Part shown: in pieces, positions 37,159 to 44,880 of the stretch
Layout of the letters: each line of letters starts with the position of its first letter
Numbering within the stretch: the stretch's first letter is position 1
DNA from: Opitutia bacterium
GTDB taxonomy: Bacteria; Verrucomicrobiota; Verrucomicrobiia; Opitutales; UBA953
Reading direction: 5' to 3'
NCBI GenBank assembly: GCA_003569245.1
Contig: BGOM01000011.1
Span: 124,001 to 188,000, forward strand
DNA length: 64,000 bases
The notes under the pieces: generated by a model
What the model was told of the DNA's origin: nothing
Databases searched by the model: none
The model's input: the letters and a program-made list of their open reading frames with translations, nothing else
Position numbers and translations under genes: made by a program

Positions 37159-37704
37159 TTACCGCAAACCCAGCGCCTGCCGCACCGCCGGCCGGGCCAG
37201 CAGATGGAGGAGCGGCCGGGAGAAAAGGTCCGGCTGGTCGGCGGCCCAGGCCGCGAGTTCCGCCGGCGTCCGCCAGAGCACCGCGTCGACCTCGAAGGCG
37301 GCCGGAAAGCAGCGTTCGGCCGGACGTCGCAGGAGGTAGGAACGCACGAATTCACGGCCGAGGTCCTCATGCTGCGGGGCGTAATCGATCTCCGCGAGCT
37401 CGGCGGGGGCGACCTGGACGCCGAGTTCCTCGCCCAGTTCGCGGACGGCGGCGGCCAGGTAGGCCTCCCCGGCGTCGACATGGCCGGCGCAGGACGAACT
37501 GAGCTGGCCCGGGCAGTTGTCCTTGGCGAAGGAACGTCGCTGGAGGCACAGTTGCCCGTCCGGTCGCAGCCAGAAGATGTGAACCGCCCGGTGCAGGAGT
37601 CCGCGCCGATGGATCTCCCCGCGGCGTTCGCGCCCGATGACCTGGTCCGCGGCGTCGACGACATCGAACACCTCGTCGGGTGACTGGCCGACCTCGGGAT
37701 TCAT
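37159..37704 (-). CDS. NUDIX hydrolase (YfcD-like)
   Basis: This 181-residue protein carries a complete Nudix box, GHVDAGEAYLAAAVRELGEE followed by LGV, which binds the metal and hydrolyses a nucleoside diphosphate-X bond. The surrounding sequence (DEVFDVVDAADQVIGRERR, HRAVHIFWLRPDGQLCLQRR) resembles YfcD and isopentenyl-diphosphate isomerase-like NUDIX proteins. The substrate is unknown. I chose the ATG at 37704, which overlaps the end of the metallopeptidase gene by 4 bases. Confidence 0.88.
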   Translation of the reverse strand: MNPEVGQSPDEVFDVVDAADQVIGRERRGEIHRRGLLHRAVHIFWLRPDGQLCLQRRSFAKDNCPGQLSSSCAGHVDAGEAYLAAAVRELGEELGVQVAPAELAEIDYAPQHEDLGREFVRSYLLRRPAERCFPAAFEVDAVLWRTPAELAAWAADQPDLFSRPLLHLLARPAVRQALGLR

Positions 37705-38429
37705 GCGCGGCCGAGATCCATGATGATGTTCCACCGCTTGGTCAGTTCCCGATCGTGCTTCTTCCACTGCGGATCCCAGGCGGCGAGCTGGCTCCAGAAC
37801 CGCTCGGAGTGGTCCATGTGACGGCGATGGGCGAGCTCATGCAGGATGACATGGTCGTGCAGGAGCGGCGGCAGCAGGACGAGCCGCCAGTTGAGCGAGA
37901 GCGCGCCCGCGGCCGAGCACGACCCCCAGCGGGTGGTCTGGTCCCGGACGCCGACCTGGGCCACCGTCACGCCCACCCGGCGGGAAAGCCGCTCGACGGC
38001 GAGGGTCAGCCCGGTCTCCGCGAAGCGTCGCAAGGCGCGGGCGGCCCCCGGCTCCGGCGCGGCGGACGGGACCGTCAGGTCGACGCGATCCTCGGCGTGG
38101 GTGAACTTCAGCGAGGCACGGGCGCCCTCGGCGAGGCAGACCTCCATCAGGCGGTCATCGAGCGTCGCCCAGGGATACTTCCGCAGGTGGTCCAGCAATG
38201 AAGCCTGCACCGGCCGGGCCTTCGCGACCACCTTCTCCAACCAGGCCAGGTTGGCCTGCAGGAAGGCGAGCGCCGACGCCTCGGAAGCCTGCGGCGGGTA
38301 GGATAGGATGACCTTCGGTCCCGGTCGGACGGCCAGACGAATGCGCAGGGAACGCGCGGAGACGCGCGGCCAGACCTCGACGGCGCGTTCCCCGAGCCGG
38401 ACGACGAGCGGTGAACCGTCCGCGCGCAT
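37701..38429 (-). CDS. YgjP-like (DUF45/SprT-like) metallopeptidase
   Basis: This 242-residue protein has the zinc-binding HELAHRRHMDHSERFW motif near residues 195-210. It contains HExxH plus a third histidine, preceded by RWGSCS and LSLNWRLVLLPPLL. These features define the DUF45/YgjP family of predicted zinc peptidases. The N-terminal part is beta-rich (VRPGPKVILSYPP). The family's substrate is not known. It lies between mazG (1-base gap) and the NUDIX gene (4-base overlap) in one minus-strand group. Confidence 0.88.
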   Translation of the reverse strand: MRADGSPLVVRLGERAVEVWPRVSARSLRIRLAVRPGPKVILSYPPQASEASALAFLQANLAWLEKVVAKARPVQASLLDHLRKYPWATLDDRLMEVCLAEGARASLKFTHAEDRVDLTVPSAAPEPGAARALRRFAETGLTLAVERLSRRVGVTVAQVGVRDQTTRWGSCSAAGALSLNWRLVLLPPLLHDHVILHELAHRRHMDHSERFWSQLAAWDPQWKKHDRELTKRWNIIMDLGRA

Positions 38430-38430
38430 G

Positions 38431-39099
38431 TCAGCCGTGGGCGGCGTTGGCCTCGGCGGTACGCACGACCGCGGCGGTGTGTCGTCGCAGGGCGGAATCC
38501 GGGTCGATGCCGGCGTCGCGGCAGGCCGCGACCAGTTCGAACAGGCGGCGCCCCGCGGAGGCCTCGTCGAGCCCCTGCGCCTGCGCGTCGACCTGGGCGA
38601 CGTCGACGGTCGCCCCGGCGTCCAGCTGCTTCTTGCGGACCTGTTTCCAGACCTCGCGCGCCGTGAGGATCGAATTCAGCGCGGGCGGCAGTTCCTTGAA
38701 GACGGTCGGCTTCGCCGCCCCCTTCTCCCGCAGCTTGATCTGCTCCCATTGCTTCACGACCGCCTCGGGGTCGCCGAGCTTGGCGCCGGCGCCGAACACG
38801 TGCGGGTGTCGGCGGACCATCTTTTCGTTCACCTCGCGGGCGACGTCGTCGAAAGTGAAATGACCGGCCTCGGCGGCCATCTGCGCATGCAGGGCGACAT
38901 GGAAGAGCAGGTCGCCCAGTTCCTCGCGAAGGTTGGGGAGGTCGTCGCGGTCGATGGCCTGCAACAGTTCGCTGACTTCCTCCACGAGGCAGTCGCAGAG
39001 GGTCCGGTGGGTCTGCACCCGGTCCCAAGGACAGCCGTCAGGGGCGCGCAGCCGGGCGGTGGTGGCGAGCAGGAGGTCGATGCCGGACATGCCTGCCAT
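38431..39099 (-). CDS. mazG: nucleoside triphosphate pyrophosphohydrolase MazG
   Basis: MazG hydrolyses nucleoside triphosphates to monophosphates, cleaning damaged or excess nucleotides. The 222-residue protein opens with LRAPDGCPWDRVQTHRTL and has the E-x2-E plus E-x2-D metal site in VEEVSELLQAI and REELGDLLFHVALHAQMA. FDDVAREVNEKMVRRHPHVFG and a second helical part follow. MazG here is shorter than the 263-residue E. coli protein. A second ATG at 39090 could also be the start. It diverges from trpC across 57 bases. Confidence 0.93.
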   Translation of the reverse strand: MAGMSGIDLLLATTARLRAPDGCPWDRVQTHRTLCDCLVEEVSELLQAIDRDDLPNLREELGDLLFHVALHAQMAAEAGHFTFDDVAREVNEKMVRRHPHVFGAGAKLGDPEAVVKQWEQIKLREKGAAKPTVFKELPPALNSILTAREVWKQVRKKQLDAGATVDVAQVDAQAQGLDEASAGRRLFELVAACRDAGIDPDSALRRHTAAVVRTAEANAAHG

Positions 39100-39156
39100 C
39101 GAGACGACCGCGGCGAGGGAGTCAAAACGATTGCCAGACGGCCGCGGAGCGGTTCC

Positions 39157-39957
39157 GTGGAGGGCGTGGACAAGCTGACGGAAATCATGGACGCCAAGCG
39201 CCGGGAAATCGCCCCGTTCGCCCGCCCCGTCACCGACGCCGAACTGGCCGCCTTCGCGGGCCGCCGACTACCGCCCGGATTCCGTCAGTCCCTGGATGTC
39301 CCGGGGCGCCTGACCGTCATCGCCGAGGTCAAGCGGGCCTCCCCGAGCGTGGGTCAGATCAAGGCCGAGGTCGACGCCGTTGCCCAGGCCCGGCTCTACG
39401 CCGAGGCGGGCGCGGACTGCCTGTCCGTGCTGACCGAGACGACTTACTTCCAGGGTCGTCTCGCCGACCTGAGCGAGGTGACCCACGACCAGGCGAAGCG
39501 CCCCGCTCCCCTGCCCTGCATCCGCAAGGACTTCATGGTGCACCCGTACCAGGTACTGGAGGCGGCCCAGGCCGGCGCCCGCTGCATCCTCATCATCGTC
39601 CGCGGGCTGACCGACGACGAGATCCGCCCGATCCATCGCGCGGCGAAGCTCGCCGGCCTGGACACCCTTTTCGAGGTCCATGACGAGGCCGAGCTCGAGC
39701 GCGCCCTCACGCACGACCCGGACATGGTCGGGGTCAACAACCGCAACCTCTCGACCTTCCAGATCGACCTGACCTTCGCCGAGCGCGTCATCCCGCGGAT
39801 GCCCAGGCACGTGCTGAAGGTCGCCGAGAGCGGCATCAAGACCCCGGCGGACGCGGCCCGCATGCGCGCCGCCGGCGCCCACGCCCTGCTGGTCGGCGAA
39901 TCGCTGATGCGCGCCGCCGATCCGGCCGAGCTGCTGCAGGCCTTCCGGCGCGCATGA
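39157..39957 (+). CDS. trpC: indole-3-glycerol phosphate synthase
   Basis: TrpC closes the indole ring of tryptophan from CdRP. The 266-residue TIM-barrel protein has VIAEVKRASPSVGQIK, SVLTETTYFQG, CIRKDFMVHPYQVLEA, VGVNNRNLSTF and AESGIKTPADAARM, covering the catalytic lysines and glutamates. I chose GTG at 39157 with GGAG 7 bases upstream; a second GTG at 39166 would shorten it by three residues. Its stop overlaps the rsmA start by 4 bases. No other trp genes are near. Confidence 0.94.
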   Translation: MEGVDKLTEIMDAKRREIAPFARPVTDAELAAFAGRRLPPGFRQSLDVPGRLTVIAEVKRASPSVGQIKAEVDAVAQARLYAEAGADCLSVLTETTYFQGRLADLSEVTHDQAKRPAPLPCIRKDFMVHPYQVLEAAQAGARCILIIVRGLTDDEIRPIHRAAKLAGLDTLFEVHDEAELERALTHDPDMVGVNNRNLSTFQIDLTFAERVIPRMPRHVLKVAESGIKTPADAARMRAAGAHALLVGESLMRAADPAELLQAFRRA

Positions 39958-40787
39958 GCGACGGCCCGCTCAGCCTCTCGGAGACCCGCGAGCTGCTGGC
40001 GCGGTTGGCGCACATGCCGAAGAAGTGGCTCGGCCAGAACTTCCTGGTGGACGGCAACATCGTCCGCAAATCGCTCGAACTCGGCGAGGTCAAGGCCGGC
40101 GACAAGGTCGTCGAGGTCGGCCCGGGGCTGGGCACGTTGACCCGCACCTTGCTGGGCGCGGGCGTCGACCTGTTCGCCGTCGAGGCCGACCGCACGATGG
40201 TCTACCACCTCGAGACCACGCTGCAGCCCCGGTACCCCGCGACGTTCCATCTCCACGAGGGCGACGCGGTCGACTTCCCGCGGGCCGGTCTGCAGGACGC
40301 GACCGACGGATCGTTCAAGGTCATCGCCAACCTCCCTTACGCGATCTCCACCCCCTGGATGGACGCGATCTGCGCCGGGCCGCATCCGGCGCTGATGGTC
40401 CTGATGTTGCAACGCGAGGCCGCCGAACGACTGACCGCCGAGGTCGGCACCGGGCATTGGTCGGCCGTGACCGCGCAGGTCCGGCTCGCCTTCGAACGCG
40501 TGAAGGTCCACCCGGTGCCCGCGCAATCGTTCAACCCGCCGCCCAAGGTCGACTCCTGCCTGCTCGTCCTGCGCCGCCGCGCCGACGCCCGTCGCCTCAG
40601 CCCCCGCGCCCGCGAGGTGGCCCGCCTGCTTTTCACCCAGCGGCGCAAACAGGTCGGCTCAGCCGCCCGGAAACTCTTCCCCGACCAGGCCGACGTGGCC
40701 CGCTGGCTCGAGGCGCTGCCCGCCTTCGGGGTGACGTCGCTGGCCCGTCCCGAGACGATCCCGGCCGAGGCCTGGCTGACCCTTTGA
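39954..40787 (+). CDS. rsmA: 16S rRNA dimethyladenosine transferase (RsmA/KsgA)
   Basis: The enzyme dimethylates two adjacent adenosines in the 3' hairpin of 16S rRNA during 30S assembly. The 277-residue protein shows KKWLGQNFLVD, the SAM-binding VVEVGPGLGTLTRTLL, FAVEADRTM, and the catalytic motif IANLPYAIS. The C-terminal region has FNPPPKVDS and LFTQRRKQVGSAARKL. It is coupled to trpC by an ATGA overlap. rimO follows 46 bases later. Confidence 0.95.
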   Translation: MSDGPLSLSETRELLARLAHMPKKWLGQNFLVDGNIVRKSLELGEVKAGDKVVEVGPGLGTLTRTLLGAGVDLFAVEADRTMVYHLETTLQPRYPATFHLHEGDAVDFPRAGLQDATDGSFKVIANLPYAISTPWMDAICAGPHPALMVLMLQREAAERLTAEVGTGHWSAVTAQVRLAFERVKVHPVPAQSFNPPPKVDSCLLVLRRRADARRLSPRAREVARLLFTQRRKQVGSAARKLFPDQADVARWLEALPAFGVTSLARPETIPAEAWLTL

Positions 40788-40833
40788 CCCGCCTGGGGTT
40801 GCTTTCCTCGGAATCCCTGCTCCTTATCCCCCC

Positions 40834-42213
40834 ATGTCCGTCAAAGTAGGCCTCGTCTCCCTCGGCTGCGCCAAGAACCTGATCGATTCCGAGATCATGA
40901 TCGGCCATCTCGCCCAGGCCGGCATGGCCATGACCCCCGACGCCGCCGAGGCCGACGTGGTCATCGTCAACACCTGCTCCTTCATCGACGCCTCCAAGCA
41001 CGAGGCGCTCGAGGCGATCTACGAGATGAGCGACGGCAAGGCGACCGCCCGGAAGAAGGGCCAGAAACTCATCGTGGCCGGCTGCATGGCCCAGCGCTAC
41101 CAAGGCGCCCTGCCCGTCGTCGAGGGGGCCAAGGGGCGCGTCGAGCTACCGAAGGTCGACGCCTTCATCGGGCTCGACCAGGTGACGAACATCGTGCCCG
41201 TCATCCGCAAGGTCCTCGGGGGCGACGCGGGCAAGACGGAATTCCTCGCCAAGACCACGACGTTCATCCCGGACTTCGATACGCCGCGCTTCCGCCTGAC
41301 CCCGCGACACGCGGCCTACATCAAGATCGCCGAAGGCTGCAACCACCCCTGCTCCTTCTGCATCATCCCCCGCATCCGCGGTCGTCACCGCAGCCGCACG
41401 GTGGAGTCCGTGGTGAAGGAAGCCCGCCTGCTCGTCGCCGACGGCGTCAAGGAGATCAACCTGATCTCCCAGGACACGACCTACTTCGGGATGGACCGCT
41501 GGACCGACGCCCGCCCCAACCCGCGGAGCAAGGTCGATTCCTCCAAGGGCGAATCCCTCGCCTCGCTGCTCCGCGAGCTCGACGCCATCGCCGGCGACCA
41601 CTGGATCCGCCTGCTCTACACCCACCCGGCCCATTGGAGCGACGAGCTCATCGAGACGATCGCGCAATCCCGGCACGTCACGCGCTACGTGGACATCCCC
41701 TTGCAGCACATCTCCGACCGCATGCTCACGGCCATGCAGCGGGAGACCGACGGCGCCTACATCCGCGACCTCATCCGACGCATGCGCGCCGGCATCCCCG
41801 ACCTGGTCATCCGCACCACCTTCATCGTCGGGTTCCCCGGCGAGACCGAGGAGGACTTCCAGGAGCTGCTTGATTTCCTGGCCACGACCCGCTTCGACCG
41901 CGTGGGCATCTTCAAATACTCCAAGGAGGAAGGCACCAAGGGCGCGAGGATGGAAGGCCACCTCGCCGACGAGGTGAAGGCCGACCGCCACGCCCGCGCC
42001 ATGCTCCTGCTCCAGCGCCTCTCGAAGGAACGCGGGGAAGCCTTCATCGGTCGCAAGCTCCGGGTGCTGGTCGAAAGCCCCGGCGTGGCCCGCAGCGCCG
42101 GCGACGCCATGGAGATCGACGGCATCGTCCAGGTGCCGAAGAAGCTACCCGTGGGCGAGTTCGCCGAGGTCACCGTGACCGGCGCCCTCGAGTACGACCT
42201 GATCGCCCGCTGA
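40834..42213 (+). CDS. rimO: ribosomal protein S12 methylthiotransferase RimO
   Basis: RimO adds a methylthio group to an aspartate of ribosomal protein S12, using radical SAM chemistry. The 459-residue protein has an N-terminal UPF0004 domain (VGLVSLGCAKNLIDSE, VVIVNTCSFIDASKHEA), the radical-SAM cluster motif GCNHPCSFCIIP, and EINLISQDTTYFGMD. FIVGFPGETEEDFQEL and a C-terminal TRAM domain follow. LGCAKN and the RGRHRSR segment after the cluster favour RimO over MiaB. It stops 3 bases before the convergent helicase gene. Confidence 0.96.
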   Translation: MSVKVGLVSLGCAKNLIDSEIMIGHLAQAGMAMTPDAAEADVVIVNTCSFIDASKHEALEAIYEMSDGKATARKKGQKLIVAGCMAQRYQGALPVVEGAKGRVELPKVDAFIGLDQVTNIVPVIRKVLGGDAGKTEFLAKTTTFIPDFDTPRFRLTPRHAAYIKIAEGCNHPCSFCIIPRIRGRHRSRTVESVVKEARLLVADGVKEINLISQDTTYFGMDRWTDARPNPRSKVDSSKGESLASLLRELDAIAGDHWIRLLYTHPAHWSDELIETIAQSRHVTRYVDIPLQHISDRMLTAMQRETDGAYIRDLIRRMRAGIPDLVIRTTFIVGFPGETEEDFQELLDFLATTRFDRVGIFKYSKEEGTKGARMEGHLADEVKADRHARAMLLLQRLSKERGEAFIGRKLRVLVESPGVARSAGDAMEIDGIVQVPKKLPVGEFAEVTVTGALEYDLIAR

Positions 42214-42216
42214 GGC

Positions 42217-44739
42217 TCAGGCCTCCGGCTCGCGCTCCGCGGCGGCGGCTTCCGCCGAGGCCGAGGCCGCCGGCGAGTCGCTGAGCCGGATGAGCGCGTC
42301 GAGCGAGGAGAAGTGGCGCGTCCAGTCGGTCATGTCCGGGATGTCGCCGACGACCGTGGAGAAGAGCTCGCGCTTCTCCTGCTTGAGCTCCTCGATGCGC
42401 TCCTCGACGGTCCCCGGCGCGATCATGCGGTAGATGAGCACGGGGTTCTTCTGGCCGATGCGGTGCACGCGGTCGACGGCCTGGGCCTCGACGGCGGGAT
42501 TCCACCACGGGTCGAGCAGGAAGACGTACTCGGCGGTGTTCAGGGTGATGCCCGTGCCGCCGGCCTTGAGGGAGGCGAGGAACAGGGCCGGACCCTTGGT
42601 CTCCTTGAAGCGTTCCACCGGCGTCGAGCGGTCCTTGGTCTCGCCGGTCAGCTCGAAGACCGGCAGGTGCGGCAGGTCGCGGGCCAGGGCGGACTTGACG
42701 CGCTCGATCAGCGACACGAACTGCGAGAAGACGACGGCCTTGGAGCCGTTCGCGGCGACCTCCGCCAGTTTCGAGACGAGCAGGGTGATCTTGCCCGAGT
42801 GCGCGGACGGACAGCCCGAGTTCTCGGGCAGCAGCCCGGGGTCGCAGCAGACCTGACGCAGGCGCATCAGCAGCGTGAGCACCGAGGTGGCGTCGCGGGA
42901 GAGCAGGCTCGCCAATTCGCCGGAGAGCCCGCTGCCCTGCGTGAGGTGCTGGTAGAGGGCCCGTTGCTCGTGGGTGAGCGGACACGGCAGGACCACTTCC
43001 ATCTTCGGCGGGATGTCGGCGGCGACGTGGCGCTTGAGGCGCCGCAGCACGAACGGCGAGACCTGACGGCGGACCTTGCCCAGGGCCGCCTGCGGATCGC
43101 GGAGCATCATCCGCTCGAACTGGGCCCGCTTGCCGAGCAGACCGGGCATCAGGAAACGGAAGATCGTCCAGAGGTCCGTGGGACGGTTCTCCAGCGGGGT
43201 GCCGGTGATCGCGATGCGGTGCGTCGCCTGCAAGGCCACGCAGGTCTGCGTCGTCTTGGACTCGGGGTTCTTGATCGCCTGCGCCTCATCGAGGACGGCA
43301 TAGCCGAACCTGGTCTTCGCCAGCTGGTCGGCGTGCCGGCGCAGCTGCGTGTAGCTCGAGATCCATAACCGGGCCTCGGGATTGCGCACGAAATCATCGT
43401 CCGCCGTCAGGACCGCGACGCCCGCGCTCAGTTCGGGATGGAAGCGTTTGATCTCGCCGATCCAGACGGGGATCACGCTGGCGGGGCAGACGATGATGGT
43501 CCGCTCGCCGACCGGGCGCGAGGCCAGCAGCGCCAGCACCTGGACGGTCTTGCCGAGCCCCATCTCATCCGCCAGCAGCGGGTGCGCGCCGAGTTCGCAG
43601 AGCCGGGCCAGCCAGGCCACGCCCTTGGCCTGGTAAGGGCGCAGGTGGGCGGGCAGGTCATCCGGGGCGACGGGTTCCTGCAGCAGACGGTCCTTCCAGG
43701 CCTTGAGCTCGTCGTTGAGCTTGAGCGCGCCGACGGCGGCATGGTCGAAGAGCGACAGCAGCAGGTAGCGGGGCACCTCACCCTCCTTGGCCCGCCAATC
43801 CTCCGAGAAGTCCGCCACGGCCGCGTTGTAGGCGACGACGCCCTTGCCCGGCAGGATCACCGGGCGACCGCCGGCCTTGAGCAACAGCTTCTGCTCTTCC
43901 GCCAGCAGGCGGTGCTTGCCCGCCTTGAGCCGCCAGTTGAGGCGGAAGGATTTGCCGTCCGCGCCGGACTCGGCGTCGGCGTCGACCTCGACCTGCAGCT
44001 GCTCGTTGCGGAAGATCTCCAGGGCCTCCTCGCCGACGAGCCGGAAACGCTTCCGCCACTCGGCGAGCTCCTCGCGGACGAACCGCTCGATGCGACCGAT
44101 GTTATCGATGCCCCAGGTGCCGGCGGCCTTCCCGTAGGCGAAGCCGGCGCGGTGGGCCACGGTGGAGAAACGGAACAAGGTCTGACGCTGCTCGTCGGAA
44201 AGCTCGTCGCCGGGCACCGCGCCCGGACCGAAGCAGCTCCAGGCATGGCCGCCGCGGCCCGACCAGGAGGCGGAAGCCGTCAGACCGCCCGGGGAAAGCT
44301 CGAACGCCACCTGCAGCTTCAGCGCCGCCCGGGCGCCGGCGTCCTTGCGCTCCGGCTCGACGGGGGCCGCCGGCGCCGCCGCGGGAGCGGAGTCGTCGAC
44401 GGGGGAGATCTCATCCGCGAGCAATTCCTCGACCTCGTACATGCCGGCGACGGCGTAAGGCGCGCCGTTCTCCTCCTCCGGCAGCGAGGTTCGCCATTCG
44501 ATCCGACCTTCCCCGAGTTCGATGACGGCGCGGACCGTCTGCGTCTCCGTCCGGGTGACGGCCTCGGCGGCGTGCGGCTTCAACTCGAGGGATCGGACGA
44601 GACCCTCGGTGTAGATGCGGCGACCTTCCTCGAGATCGGCCTTCCGGAACGTCTTCTCCCAGGATTCGGGCAGGGACGCGAACCACCGTTCCAAGGCTTC
44701 CGTGGAATACGAACGATTGGCCGGTCGTGGGGTAGACAT
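42217..44739 (-). CDS. SNF2-family DEAD/DEAH-box helicase
   Basis: This 840-residue protein has a SWI/SNF-type ATPase in its C-terminal half. Visible motifs are LLADEMGLGKTVQVLALLA (Walker A), AVLDEAQAIKN (DEAQ), RIAITGTPLENR, and in the second lobe VVFSQFVSLIE, GGTGITLNTAEYVFLLDPWW and QAVDRVHRIGQ. The N-terminal ~400 residues are family-specific, with acidic and alanine-rich low-complexity stretches (SPVDDSAPAAAPAAPVEPER) and no visible SWIM cysteines. Bacterial relatives are thought to remodel nucleoprotein complexes, for example around stalled RNA polymerase. The ATG at 44739 is chosen; a longer upstream form would reach into the sucA promoter region. Confidence 0.9.
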   Translation of the reverse strand: MSTPRPANRSYSTEALERWFASLPESWEKTFRKADLEEGRRIYTEGLVRSLELKPHAAEAVTRTETQTVRAVIELGEGRIEWRTSLPEEENGAPYAVAGMYEVEELLADEISPVDDSAPAAAPAAPVEPERKDAGARAALKLQVAFELSPGGLTASASWSGRGGHAWSCFGPGAVPGDELSDEQRQTLFRFSTVAHRAGFAYGKAAGTWGIDNIGRIERFVREELAEWRKRFRLVGEEALEIFRNEQLQVEVDADAESGADGKSFRLNWRLKAGKHRLLAEEQKLLLKAGGRPVILPGKGVVAYNAAVADFSEDWRAKEGEVPRYLLLSLFDHAAVGALKLNDELKAWKDRLLQEPVAPDDLPAHLRPYQAKGVAWLARLCELGAHPLLADEMGLGKTVQVLALLASRPVGERTIIVCPASVIPVWIGEIKRFHPELSAGVAVLTADDDFVRNPEARLWISSYTQLRRHADQLAKTRFGYAVLDEAQAIKNPESKTTQTCVALQATHRIAITGTPLENRPTDLWTIFRFLMPGLLGKRAQFERMMLRDPQAALGKVRRQVSPFVLRRLKRHVAADIPPKMEVVLPCPLTHEQRALYQHLTQGSGLSGELASLLSRDATSVLTLLMRLRQVCCDPGLLPENSGCPSAHSGKITLLVSKLAEVAANGSKAVVFSQFVSLIERVKSALARDLPHLPVFELTGETKDRSTPVERFKETKGPALFLASLKAGGTGITLNTAEYVFLLDPWWNPAVEAQAVDRVHRIGQKNPVLIYRMIAPGTVEERIEELKQEKRELFSTVVGDIPDMTDWTRHFSSLDALIRLSDSPAASASAEAAAAEREPEA

Positions 44740-44826
44740 CGACGGGACGGCATTAAACCTGCCCGATTTCCTCGATACAATCCCCAATCTTGGCCCTAAA
44801 CGCTCATAACTAGGCACGGTCTGGAC

Positions 44827-44856
44827 TTGTTTCCCCGAAAGCCGGAAGCCTAATAT
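44827..44856 (+). promoter_or_regulatory. predicted promoter of sucA
   Basis: TTGTTT (44827-44832) and TAATAT (44851-44856) are separated by 18 bases, the best sigma70-like pair I see in this window. A start site near 44863 would leave a leader of under 20 bases before the sucA ATG at 44881. No Shine-Dalgarno sequence is present. Confidence 0.5.
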
Positions 44857-44880
44857 CGGTTACCTTTATCGGTCACCGAA